A stretch of 14,418 nucleotides of DNA from DATLFP01 sp035540955 (GTDB lineage Bacteria > Actinomycetota > Acidimicrobiia > Acidimicrobiales > CADCSY01). The stretch is taken from contig DATLFP010000195.1 in assembly GCA_035540955.1 (NCBI GenBank), positions 1 through 14,418 of the forward strand. The letters are read 5' to 3'. Of the stretch, positions 6,237-13,646 are shown one piece after another. Made by a program: the position numbers and the translations under genes. The notes under the pieces are model-generated. The model was given only the letters and a program-made list of their open reading frames with translations. It was not told the origin of the DNA and searched no databases. The stretch's first letter is position 1. Every line of letters starts with the position of its first letter.

Positions 6237-8518
6237 TCGCCCTCGTCGACAGCGCGCTCCCGCCGGGTTCGAAGCGACGGACGTTCGCGCTCGCCGCGGC
6301 CATCACGCTCGTGACGCTCCTGTGCACGCAGCTGCTCTTCGACGGCCCCCGGGGTCGCGGGACGCCGGGGTCGGTGCTGTTCCGCGGGTTCGTCGTCGGC
6401 ATGATCAACTCGCTCGTCGCCGTCGGGATCGTCCTCGTGTACCGCACGAGTCGCATCATCAACTTCGCCCAGGCGAGTCTCGGCGTCGGCGGCGCCCTCC
6501 TCTGCTACCGGCTCATCCAGTTCACGCCGCTGCCGTTCCTCGCTGCCTTTGTCATCGGCGTGCTGGCGGCCGGGCTTCTCGGCATGTTCGTCGAGCTGGT
6601 GATCCTCCGGCGCTTCGCGAACAGTCCCCGGCTGGTTCTGATGGTGGCGACGCTGGGGGTGGCATTCTTCATCGCCGGACCCCTCGCCATCCGGGCCGTC
6701 GAGGCGCTGCCCTTCATTCCCGACACGCGCGAGCTGAGCCTGGCGGAGCAGCAGGAGCTGCAGGACCCGAAGCTCCCGTTCGAGGGCTTCGAGTTCACCA
6801 TCGGCGACCAACTCATCGCCCCCTTCGGGTTCGCCGAGATCTTCACCATTGAGGTGGCCGTCATGGCCCTCCTCGCCATGGCCGCCTTCTTCCGGTACAC
6901 GAGGGCGGGCGTCGCGGTGCGAGCGGTCGCGACCAACCCCGAGCGGGCGAACCTCCTCGGCATCAGCGTCTCGACGGTCAACCTCCTCGTGTGGGGGATC
7001 ACCGGGATGCTGTCGGGCGCCACCCTGATCCTCTTCGGCGTACTGGAAGGCCCCGACGCGGTCTTCGCCGGGGCCTTCGTTCCCGAGGTCATCGTGATCG
7101 GGATGGTGGCGGCCGTGCTCGCCCGGATGCAGAGCATCCCCGCAGCCGCGTTCTGGGCCGTGCTCCTCACGACGGTGCGGGTCGCCTGGGCGTCGACGTT
7201 CGTCGATCGACCGCTCCTGATCGATGCCGTCTTCTTCGTCGTCCTGCTGATCGGCCTGCTGCTGCAGCGGGACCGTCTCCTGCGCAGCGAGGCCCGCGGA
7301 GCCTCGGCGTGGCAGGCGGTGCGCGAGCAGCGCCCGATCCCCCGCGAGCTCGACGTGATCCCCGTCGTCGCCGTCCTCCGGCGGAGCGGGGTGGCCGTCG
7401 CCCTCGCGGCTGCGATCGCGGTGCCCTTCTTCGCATCGGTCGGCTTCACCAACACCCTCAGCGTCGTCTGCATCCAGGCGATCGCCGTGCTGTCCCTCGT
7501 CGTCCTGACCGGCTGGGCGGGACAGGTGAGCCTGGCGCAGTGGTCGTTGGTCGGGGTGGGCGCCGTCACCACCGGCGTGCTCACGGCCGACGTCGGTCTG
7601 CCGTTCTGGCTCGTCCTGGTCATCGCGCCGGTGGTCGCCGCCCTGGTGGCGCTGGTGATCGGACTGCCCGCGCTGCGCGTCCAGGGGCTCTACCTCGCCA
7701 TCCTCACCACGGCGTTCGCGTTCGCGTTCGCGGCGCTCATCCTCGACCAGAGCGTTCGTGACTGGCTGATCCCTGAGGCGGTCGAGCGACCGACGCTGTT
7801 CCTGCTCGACTTCGAGGACTGGCGGAGCATGTACTACCTGACGGTCGTCGCTCTGGTCGGCACGATCGTCATCGTGCGCAACCTCCGGCGGAGCCGGTTG
7901 GGCCGTCTGCTCATCGGTCTGCGCGAGAACGAGGCGAACCTGCAGTCCTTCGGCGTCAGCGTGGTCCGCGCCAAGCTCACCGCCTTCGCCATCAGCGGCG
8001 CCATCACGGGTTTCGCGGGCGCTCTCTACGCCGTCCAGCAGCGGGCCGTCTCACCCGAGCAGTTCGCCGGGTTCGAGAACGTGCAGCTCTTCCTGATGGC
8101 CGTGCTCGGCGGCCTCGGCTCGGTCGTCGGTCCCCTGCTGGGCGCCGGCTACTTCGCCATGACCGACCGGTTCGTGACCAACGTCGTCTTCCACGCCATG
8201 ATGCAGCAGTTCGGCTTCCTGCTCGTGCTGCTGCTGTTGCCGGGCGGCCTCATCTCCGGGGTGGCGATGATGCGCGACGCCGTGCTCCGGATCGTGGCGC
8301 AGCGCCGCCAGCTCGTCGTGCCGAGCCTGTTCGCCGACTTCGACCCCGACGCGATCGAGCGCAAGCTGATCCCCCTGGGGGAACCGGCGCCGAACGCCGG
8401 ACTGGCCGCGCTGCCCGCCGACGAGCGCTGGTCCCAGGGCTCGGAGCTGTATCCGAACCCGGAGACGTCGTTCCGGTGGCGACCGGGTGACACCACGCCG
8501 GCGGGGGCATCGCGATGA
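6233..8518 (+). CDS. Fused branched-chain-amino-acid-type ABC permease (LivH-LivM fusion)
   Basis: This 761-residue integral membrane protein carries both permease halves of a HAAT-family (Liv-type) importer. Residues 1 to about 350 are LivH-like: VYRTSRIINFAQ with the conserved N77-F78-A79-Q80, and an ATPase-coupling loop near 222-245 (YTRAGVAVRAVATNPERANL, then LGIS). Residues about 375-680 are LivM-like: G427-WAGQVSLAQ, then ALRVQGLYLAILT, and a coupling loop at about 557-580 (GRLLIGLRENEANLQSFGVS). A hydrophilic linker at about 345-372 joins them, and an 81-residue hydrophilic tail (681-761) follows the last TM. In most bacteria the halves are separate proteins. The start is ATG 6233 in the lipoprotein's ATGA overlap, and the stop overlaps the next gene in the same way. 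The substrate cannot be read from sequence; Liv-type systems carry amino acids, amides, urea and other small solutes. Confidence 0.93.
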   Translation: MIALVDSALPPGSKRRTFALAAAITLVTLLCTQLLFDGPRGRGTPGSVLFRGFVVGMINSLVAVGIVLVYRTSRIINFAQASLGVGGALLCYRLIQFTPLPFLAAFVIGVLAAGLLGMFVELVILRRFANSPRLVLMVATLGVAFFIAGPLAIRAVEALPFIPDTRELSLAEQQELQDPKLPFEGFEFTIGDQLIAPFGFAEIFTIEVAVMALLAMAAFFRYTRAGVAVRAVATNPERANLLGISVSTVNLLVWGITGMLSGATLILFGVLEGPDAVFAGAFVPEVIVIGMVAAVLARMQSIPAAAFWAVLLTTVRVAWASTFVDRPLLIDAVFFVVLLIGLLLQRDRLLRSEARGASAWQAVREQRPIPRELDVIPVVAVLRRSGVAVALAAAIAVPFFASVGFTNTLSVVCIQAIAVLSLVVLTGWAGQVSLAQWSLVGVGAVTTGVLTADVGLPFWLVLVIAPVVAALVALVIGLPALRVQGLYLAILTTAFAFAFAALILDQSVRDWLIPEAVERPTLFLLDFEDWRSMYYLTVVALVGTIVIVRNLRRSRLGRLLIGLRENEANLQSFGVSVVRAKLTAFAISGAITGFAGALYAVQQRAVSPEQFAGFENVQLFLMAVLGGLGSVVGPLLGAGYFAMTDRFVTNVVFHAMMQQFGFLLVLLLLPGGLISGVAMMRDAVLRIVAQRRQLVVPSLFADFDPDAIERKLIPLGEPAPNAGLAALPADERWSQGSELYPNPETSFRWRPGDTTPAGASR

Positions 8519-11500
8519 GCTTGGACGAGCGCCACGAGATCACCGAGGAGGAGATCCCCGCCGACGCCCGCGCCGTCGGCGAGTCACTCGAGTTCCTGTC
8601 CGGCTCGCCACCGGTGGGGGAGGAGGGTGGGCTCCGCGGCGTCCTGAAGCGGGCCGCCGACTACCGGTCGATCTCGAAGACACCGTACGGCGCCGGCCCG
8701 GTCCTGATCCTCGGCGGCATGTCGTTCTTCGGCATCATCGGCGGCCGGATCTTCGGTGTCGCCGGTCCCGACATCATCCGTGACCTCGAGATCAGCATCG
8801 GCTCCTACATCGACGCCGCACCCTTCATCGGCCTCGTGCTCGTGCTCGCGGCCATCGGCATCGCCTACTTCGCCGACCGCCACCGGCGCGTGCCGATGGT
8901 GGCCATCGGCTCGATCCTCGGCGGCATCTTCAACTTCTTCACTTCGCGCGCGAACAGCTTCGCCGGCTTGGTGACACCGCAGGTCCTCGACAGCGCCGCC
9001 GGGCGGCTGTCGGGCGTTCCCCAGATCTCGCTGCTGGCTGACTACTACCCGCCCGAGCACCGCGGGAAGGTGTTCGCCGCCCTCGGCACCATGCGCAACG
9101 TGGCACTCGTCGCCGCACCGATCGGCGCCGGGTTGCTCATCGACACCATCGGTTGGCGGGCGGCGGTGCTCCTCGCGGGACCGCCGGCCGTGCTGCTCGG
9201 CATCCTCGCGCTGTTCCGTCTGAAGGAGCCCGTGCGGGGCTACATGGAGCGCAAGGCCCTGGGAGCGAGCGAGGAGGAGGCCCTCCGCGAGGAGGATCCC
9301 GTGTCCTTCGGCGAGGGGTGGCGCTCCATCTGGGCGATCCGCACCATCCGGCGGTTCTTCATCGCCGGTGCGGTCTCGGCCATCGGCTTCGAGGTGCAGA
9401 GCCTGCTCCTGCTGTTCTTCTTCCGCGAGGAGTACGGCCTCCGAGCCACCGAGCTCGGCGTCATCGGCACGATCAGTGCCGTCTTCCTCCTGTTCGGCGG
9501 CTACCTCGGCGGCGGTCTCGTCGACACCTTCACCCGGCGCCGTCCCTCACGGGTCCTGACGATCATCGGCCTCTTCCAGATCGTCGGCGCCGTGGGTTCC
9601 CTCGGTATCGCCATGGCGCCGCCGATCGCCCTGGTCGTGGCCTTCAACTGCATCGCCAGCTTCGGCGCCGGCCTCATCGGACCGTCCGTGAGCGTCGTGT
9701 ACGTGCAGGTCCTCCCGGCCAACAACCGCACCCTCGGCACGGCGCTCCAGGGGCTGCAGGACGTGCCCGCATTCATCTTCGGCGTGCCGGTCGCCGGCGC
9801 GCTCGTCGCCACGTCGGGCTTCCAGGGCGGGCTGCTCTTCGCCGTCCCATGGATGTTCGCCGGCGCGCTCGTCGCACTCACGGCCGCCGGCCTCTTCGAG
9901 CTCGACATGCGCAGCGCCCTGGCCGCCAACCTGGCGTCCGAGGAGTGGCGGCAGGCCAAGGAGCGGGGGACCGGCAAGCTCCTGGTGTGCCGCGACGTCG
10001 ACGTGGAGTACGACGGCGTCCAAGTGCTGTTCGGCGTCGACTTCGACGTAGAGGAGAACGAGATCATCGCCCTCCTCGGCACCAACGGCGCCGGCAAGTC
10101 GACGCTGCTGCGCGCGATCAGCGGCACGCAGGAGGCGTCGAGCGGCGCCATCGTCGTCGACGGGCGGGACATCACCCACATGCCGCCGCACGAGATCGCC
10201 ACGAGGGGCGTCGTGCAGATGCCCGGCGGCAAGAGCGTGTTCACCGAGCTCACGGTGCAGGAGAACCTCCTGCTCGGCACCTGGCTGGAGGACGACCCCG
10301 AAGCGCGGGCCGAGGGGCTGCGCGAGGTGTTCGAGATCTTCCCCGTCCTTCGGGAGCGCGCCGACCAGCCAGCCGGTGCCCTGTCGGGTGGCGAACAGCA
10401 GATGCTCGGGCTGGCCCAAGCCTTCCTGCAGCGGCCGAAGCTCCTCCTGATCGATGAGCTGTCCCTCGGCCTCTCGCCGGCCGTGGTCGGCCAGCTCCTC
10501 GAGGTCGTCCGCGAGATCCACGCCCGAGGCGTCACCATCGTCGTCGTCGAGCAGTCGGTGAACGTGGCGCTGACCATCGCCGACCGGGCGATCTTCATGG
10601 AGAAGGGCGAGGTGAAGTTCTACGGACCCACCGCCGACCTGCTCGCCCGCCCCGACATCCTGAGGGCCGTCTACGTGAAGGGCACGGGCGCGCTCACCGA
10701 CTCGGCGCCCGCGTCCGCGCAGCGGTCGGCACGCGCCCAGCACCTCATGGACCTCGAGACGGCACGGCCCGTGCTCGAGGTCCGCGACGTCGTTCGCCGG
10801 TTCGGCGGCATCGTCGCCGTCGACGGTGTATCGCTCTCGCTCCGAGAAGGTGAGTCTCTGGGGATCGTCGGTCCGAACGGCTCGGGCAAGACGACGCTCT
10901 TCGAGCTCATCGGCGGCTACTTGCCGCTCGACGGAGGGTCGATCCACCTCGACGGCGTCGACATCTCGACGATGCGTCCCGAGGAGCGGGCCCGGCTCGG
11001 TCTGGTGCGCCGGTTCCAGGACGCCCGGGCCTTCCCGTCCCTCACCGTCTTCGAGACGATCCTGGTCGCCCTCGAGCAGCGCCTCGAGGTCAAGAGCGCG
11101 GTCGTGGCCGCGCTGGCGCTCCCGCAGGCCCGGGCCTCGGAGCGGCGGGCGCGGGCGCGCGCCGACCGCCTCGTCGATCTCCTCGAGCTCGGTGCCTATC
11201 GCGACAAGTTCGTGAGCGAGCTGTCCACTGGCCTCCGGCGCATCGTCGACCTCGCCTGCGTGCTCGCGGCCGAACCGAAGGTGCTGCTCCTCGACGAGCC
11301 GTCGTCGGGTATCGCGCAGGCCGAGGCCGAGGCGCTCGGACCGCTGTTGCGCCGCATCAAGACCGAGACCGGGTGCAGCATGCTCGTGATCGAGCACGAC
11401 ATGCCCCTCATCACCTCGGTGGCCGACGACCTGCTCGCGCTCGAACGGGGCCGGGTCGTCGTGCAGGGCCCGCCCGAGGTCGTGCTGAACGATCAGCGGG

Positions 11501-11562
11501 TCATCGAGTCCTACCTCGGCGGCTCCGAGGAAGCAGTCAAGCGTTCAGGAGCGATCACGTGA
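8515..11562 (+). CDS. Triple fusion: MFS transporter + LivF-like ATPase + LivG-like ATPase
   Basis: The 1015-residue protein reads through with no stop or frame change. Residues about 58-462 form a 12-TM major facilitator domain, with an ADRHRR loop after TM2, the loop PPEHRGKVFAALG, and a second motif-A-like loop, GGGLVDTFTRRR, after TM8. Residues about 489-715 are a LivF-like ATPase: Walker A GTNGAGKST (522-530), signature LSGGEQQ (623-629), Walker B LLLIDE (D647, E648) and Q680 at the H-loop, as is usual in LivF. After a 35-residue linker, residues about 752-1003 are LivG-like: Walker A GPNGSGKTT (786-794), Q-loop RRFQDARAFPSLTV, a modified signature LSTGL (903-907), Walker B VLLLDEP (D927, E928) and H961. 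It should supply both ATPases to the fused permease upstream. The MFS role is unknown. Overlaps of 4 bases occur at both ends. Confidence 0.93.
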   Translation: MSLDERHEITEEEIPADARAVGESLEFLSGSPPVGEEGGLRGVLKRAADYRSISKTPYGAGPVLILGGMSFFGIIGGRIFGVAGPDIIRDLEISIGSYIDAAPFIGLVLVLAAIGIAYFADRHRRVPMVAIGSILGGIFNFFTSRANSFAGLVTPQVLDSAAGRLSGVPQISLLADYYPPEHRGKVFAALGTMRNVALVAAPIGAGLLIDTIGWRAAVLLAGPPAVLLGILALFRLKEPVRGYMERKALGASEEEALREEDPVSFGEGWRSIWAIRTIRRFFIAGAVSAIGFEVQSLLLLFFFREEYGLRATELGVIGTISAVFLLFGGYLGGGLVDTFTRRRPSRVLTIIGLFQIVGAVGSLGIAMAPPIALVVAFNCIASFGAGLIGPSVSVVYVQVLPANNRTLGTALQGLQDVPAFIFGVPVAGALVATSGFQGGLLFAVPWMFAGALVALTAAGLFELDMRSALAANLASEEWRQAKERGTGKLLVCRDVDVEYDGVQVLFGVDFDVEENEIIALLGTNGAGKSTLLRAISGTQEASSGAIVVDGRDITHMPPHEIATRGVVQMPGGKSVFTELTVQENLLLGTWLEDDPEARAEGLREVFEIFPVLRERADQPAGALSGGEQQMLGLAQAFLQRPKLLLIDELSLGLSPAVVGQLLEVVREIHARGVTIVVVEQSVNVALTIADRAIFMEKGEVKFYGPTADLLARPDILRAVYVKGTGALTDSAPASAQRSARAQHLMDLETARPVLEVRDVVRRFGGIVAVDGVSLSLREGESLGIVGPNGSGKTTLFELIGGYLPLDGGSIHLDGVDISTMRPEERARLGLVRRFQDARAFPSLTVFETILVALEQRLEVKSAVVAALALPQARASERRARARADRLVDLLELGAYRDKFVSELSTGLRRIVDLACVLAAEPKVLLLDEPSSGIAQAEAEALGPLLRRIKTETGCSMLVIEHDMPLITSVADDLLALERGRVVVQGPPEVVLNDQRVIESYLGGSEEAVKRSGAIT

Positions 11563-12047
11563 CCCGCACCATCCGCATCGTCGTCGGCATCGCCCTCGCC
11601 GCATCGGTCGCGCTCACCGGCTGCAGCGACGACACCTCCGTGGGCCAGGGGGTCGACACCGACTTCGAGGAGCAGCTCAACGAGCAGCTCGGGGCGACCA
11701 CGACCACCACGACCGCCGAGGCGACAGGCGGCGATGTTGCTGCGGCGACCACGACCACGGCGCCCGCGGCCCAGGCGACGACATCGACGACGATCGCGGG
11801 CTTCGAGATCGTCATCGACGGCACCGGCTTCAATCCCGTGTACAGCCGTGTGCTCCCGGGCACGGTCATCACCTTCCGCAACGGTGACTCGCAGCCCCGC
11901 TCGGCCGTCGGTGACACCGGCGAGTTCGAGACGGGCGAGATCGCCCCCGGAGCATCGGCGACCTACACGGCGCCGGCGTCGGGGGTCGTGAACTTCAGCG
12001 ATGGCACCCGCCCCTTCGTCACGGGCACGATCGAGGTCGTCGCGTGA
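11559..12047 (+). CDS. Lipoprotein with cupredoxin-like domain lacking copper ligands
   Basis: The product has 162 residues from GTG 11559, which overlaps the fusion gene's stop (GTGA). A signal peptide ends in LTGC with lipidated C22. An acidic stretch (EEQLNEQL) and a Thr/Ala-rich linker (about 46-81, with runs of six and four Thr) follow. The C-terminal domain (about 82-162) matches the plastocyanin-like pattern: PGTVITFRNGDSQP, GEIAPGASATYT and PFVTGTIEV. It aligns without gaps over the metal site to the usual His/Cys-x2-His-x2-Met arrangement, but all four ligands are replaced, by R114, D148, R151 and V154. C22 is the only cysteine. The fold is therefore likely used for binding or structure and not electron transfer. 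This is the first of three consecutive lipoprotein genes after the transporter. Confidence 0.88.
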   Translation: MTRTIRIVVGIALAASVALTGCSDDTSVGQGVDTDFEEQLNEQLGATTTTTTAEATGGDVAAATTTTAPAAQATTSTTIAGFEIVIDGTGFNPVYSRVLPGTVITFRNGDSQPRSAVGDTGEFETGEIAPGASATYTAPASGVVNFSDGTRPFVTGTIEVVA

Positions 12048-12550
12048 GACGCTGTCTTCTCGCGGTCGCCGTCACGCTCCTGGCGTCGTGCGGCGCCGAC
12101 ACCGCCTCGGTCGGCTCGCCCGTTGCGGGCGACGCCATCACCTTGATCTCCAGCTCGGTGCTGCCCAGCACCGTGCTCGACCTCGAGGTCACACCAGAGG
12201 ATGTGGCCGATCAGGTCGCGACCGAGAGCCGGGCGTTCGTGGACGAGATCGGGCTGTTCGGCCTCCGGGCCGGCGACCTGCTGAAGGCGACGCTGCAGGT
12301 CTCGCGGTTCAACGACGACGCCGATCTCGATCGGGCCGCATTCCGCAACCGGATCCTGCGAGAAATCGGTCAGCGGGTGCCGGAGGAGCTTCGGCTCGGC
12401 GCGGACCGAGTCCACGTGACCACCGGCAACCGGCAGACGATCGCGATCTGGTTCCGGGGCGACCACATGATGATCCTCTCGGTGCGCAGCGACTACGACC
12501 AACCCCGCCGCCTGCTGCGCGAGCTGCTCGAGCTGGACCCGAGCCGATGA
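12044..12550 (+). CDS. Small lipoprotein of unknown function
   Basis: This 168-residue protein starts at GTG 12044 in a GTGA overlap with the preceding gene. Its short signal peptide ends LLASC, giving a lipidated C16, the only cysteine. The mature part alternates a Ser/Val-rich stretch, an acidic helix (EDVADQVATESRAFVDEIGLF), a segment rich in charged residues (RFNDDADLDRAAFRNRIL) and beta-like strands (RQTIAIWFRGDHMMILSV), ending in a short charged helix. The layout suggests a compact alpha/beta domain tethered to the membrane by about 20 residues. I do not recognise a family. It lies between two other lipoprotein genes with 4-base overlaps on both sides, so it is probably made with them at a similar level and may act in the same extracytoplasmic complex. 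Confidence 0.82.
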   Translation: MRRCLLAVAVTLLASCGADTASVGSPVAGDAITLISSSVLPSTVLDLEVTPEDVADQVATESRAFVDEIGLFGLRAGDLLKATLQVSRFNDDADLDRAAFRNRILREIGQRVPEELRLGADRVHVTTGNRQTIAIWFRGDHMMILSVRSDYDQPRRLLRELLELDPSR

Positions 12551-13629
12551 CCCGCCGTCGGCTCCCCCTGGCGCTCGCGGTTCTGGCGTCGCTCCTCGCG
12601 GCGTGCGGTGGGCCGGACGACACCGCTGAGGAGCGGCTGCGTGATGCGCTGAACCGGACCGAGCGGCTGGCGCGGACCTTCGTGTACGTCGAGGAGGCAG
12701 GCGGCACCACGAGCGAGGTCGTGGGCCTCGTCGAGGACGACTTCCGGTCGAAGGCCCGGCTCAGCATCGACGGGTCACCGGTGTTCGACCAGGTCCAGAG
12801 CGACGATGTGCTGGCCGTGCGCTTCGTCGATCCCGACCTGCTCCCGGCGATGATCGAGGATCGAGCAGCCGCGTCGGACGAAGACGGGGTCGATCCCGTC
12901 GAAGCCCTCCGGAGCCGCCGGTGGGTCCTCGACCTCACGGGCGCACCCCCGCTCAGCGCCACGGATGCCATCGAGCGATCCCTGGGCGACGACCAGATCC
13001 TCGACGCGCTCGACGCCTTCCGGTACGTCCGCGGCGCCATCGGCGGGGCTCGGCGGGTGATCAAGTTCAACCCCGACTCCCTCGACTACAAGCCGTCGGA
13101 GGACCCCTTCCCGCACCCCGAGGACGGCGTGATCCGGTACGACCTCGAGCGTCCGTCGCTGCCGAGAGCAAGCGCGTTCGGCGGCACCAACACCGCGCCG
13201 CCCCTGCCCGGGATCATCCATCTCCGGAAGATGTCGGTCTACGTCGAGGACGGCCTCGTGATCCGCGTGCTCGAGCAGATCGACCCGGCCGAGCGCCTCA
13301 GCGACATCATCGACGGCGCCGTGAACTACCTGCGCGACGTCAACGCCAGCAACGACGCGGTCGCCCGCGTGCGGGCGCTGAAGCAGGCGCCCGCCGACCA
13401 GGCTTCAGAGGCGGTGATCGCCGGCGTGAACCTCTTCCGGGAGCGGCAGGGGGAGGACCCGATCCGCTTGCGCACCCTGCGCCTCGAGTTCCCTCGGCTG
13501 GGGGGCGTCATCAGCGTCGAGCTGCCCGGCGACTTCGTCGCCGCCGGGCTCGAGGTGCTCAAGCACCGCGGTGCCGACGTCGCCGCGCTCGAGGAGAGCG
13601 ACGACGATGTCGCGGCGGCCGACCGCTGA
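12547..13629 (+). CDS. Lipoprotein, possibly LppX/LprG/LolA-like fold
   Basis: The 360-residue product starts at ATG 12547 in an ATGA overlap. The signal peptide ends LLAAC with the lipidated C20. The mature N-terminal half begins with a helix (ERLRDALNRTERLARTF), followed by strands whose pattern (SEVVGLVEDDFRSKARLSID, then PVFDQVQSDD) recalls the half-barrel lipid-binding lipoproteins LppX, LprG and LolA. This resemblance is weak and is inference. The middle part (FKFNPDSLDYKP-like, actually IKFNPDSLDYKPSEDPFPHP) and the C-terminal part, with a helical stretch and a strand (LGGVISVELP), are unassigned. The C-terminus is acidic (EESDDDVAAADR). It is longer than LprG, so an extra domain is likely. 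It is the last gene of the operon, and its TGA lies in the left arm of an inverted repeat shared with the convergent gene. Confidence 0.85.
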   Translation: MTRRRLPLALAVLASLLAACGGPDDTAEERLRDALNRTERLARTFVYVEEAGGTTSEVVGLVEDDFRSKARLSIDGSPVFDQVQSDDVLAVRFVDPDLLPAMIEDRAAASDEDGVDPVEALRSRRWVLDLTGAPPLSATDAIERSLGDDQILDALDAFRYVRGAIGGARRVIKFNPDSLDYKPSEDPFPHPEDGVIRYDLERPSLPRASAFGGTNTAPPLPGIIHLRKMSVYVEDGLVIRVLEQIDPAERLSDIIDGAVNYLRDVNASNDAVARVRALKQAPADQASEAVIAGVNLFRERQGEDPIRLRTLRLEFPRLGGVISVELPGDFVAAGLEVLKHRGADVAALEESDDDVAAADR

Positions 13630-13646
13630 GGCGGTGGTCTCAGCGG
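13623..13646. terminator. Inverted repeat between convergent genes, candidate two-way terminator
   Basis: CCGCTGAG (13623-13630) and CTCAGCGG (13639-13646) form a perfect 8-bp stem around an 8-base loop. The stop codon of the plus-strand lipoprotein (13627-13629) is in the left arm, and that of the minus-strand gene (13642-13640) is in the right arm. No T-run follows on either side, so it is not a classical intrinsic terminator. It may still stop or protect both transcripts. Confidence 0.45.

Larger units (their letters stand above)
481..13629 (+). other. Nine-gene translationally coupled operon
   Basis: Nine consecutive plus-strand genes have no intergenic bases. The eight junction overlaps are 4, 1, 17, 4, 4, 4, 4 and 4 bases; the 4-base ones are ATGA or GTGA stop-start overlaps. 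Such spacing indicates one transcript and coupled translation. The block joins a MoxR/DUF58/transglutaminase-like module, a fused Liv-type ABC transporter with an MFS domain, and four lipoproteins. The operon promoter should lie upstream of 481. Confidence 0.85.

Noticed and set aside
9547..11397. A 616-residue open frame on the minus strand
   Set aside because: It is antisense to the two ATPase domains and part of the MFS domain. The composition (Arg, Glu, Asp, His, Gly) is a mirror of the sense codons, with no motif.
11691..11798. ACC/ACG-rich stretch as a tandem repeat or mobile-element scar
   Set aside because: It encodes an in-frame Thr/Ala linker typical of exported actinobacterial lipoproteins, and the units are irregular.
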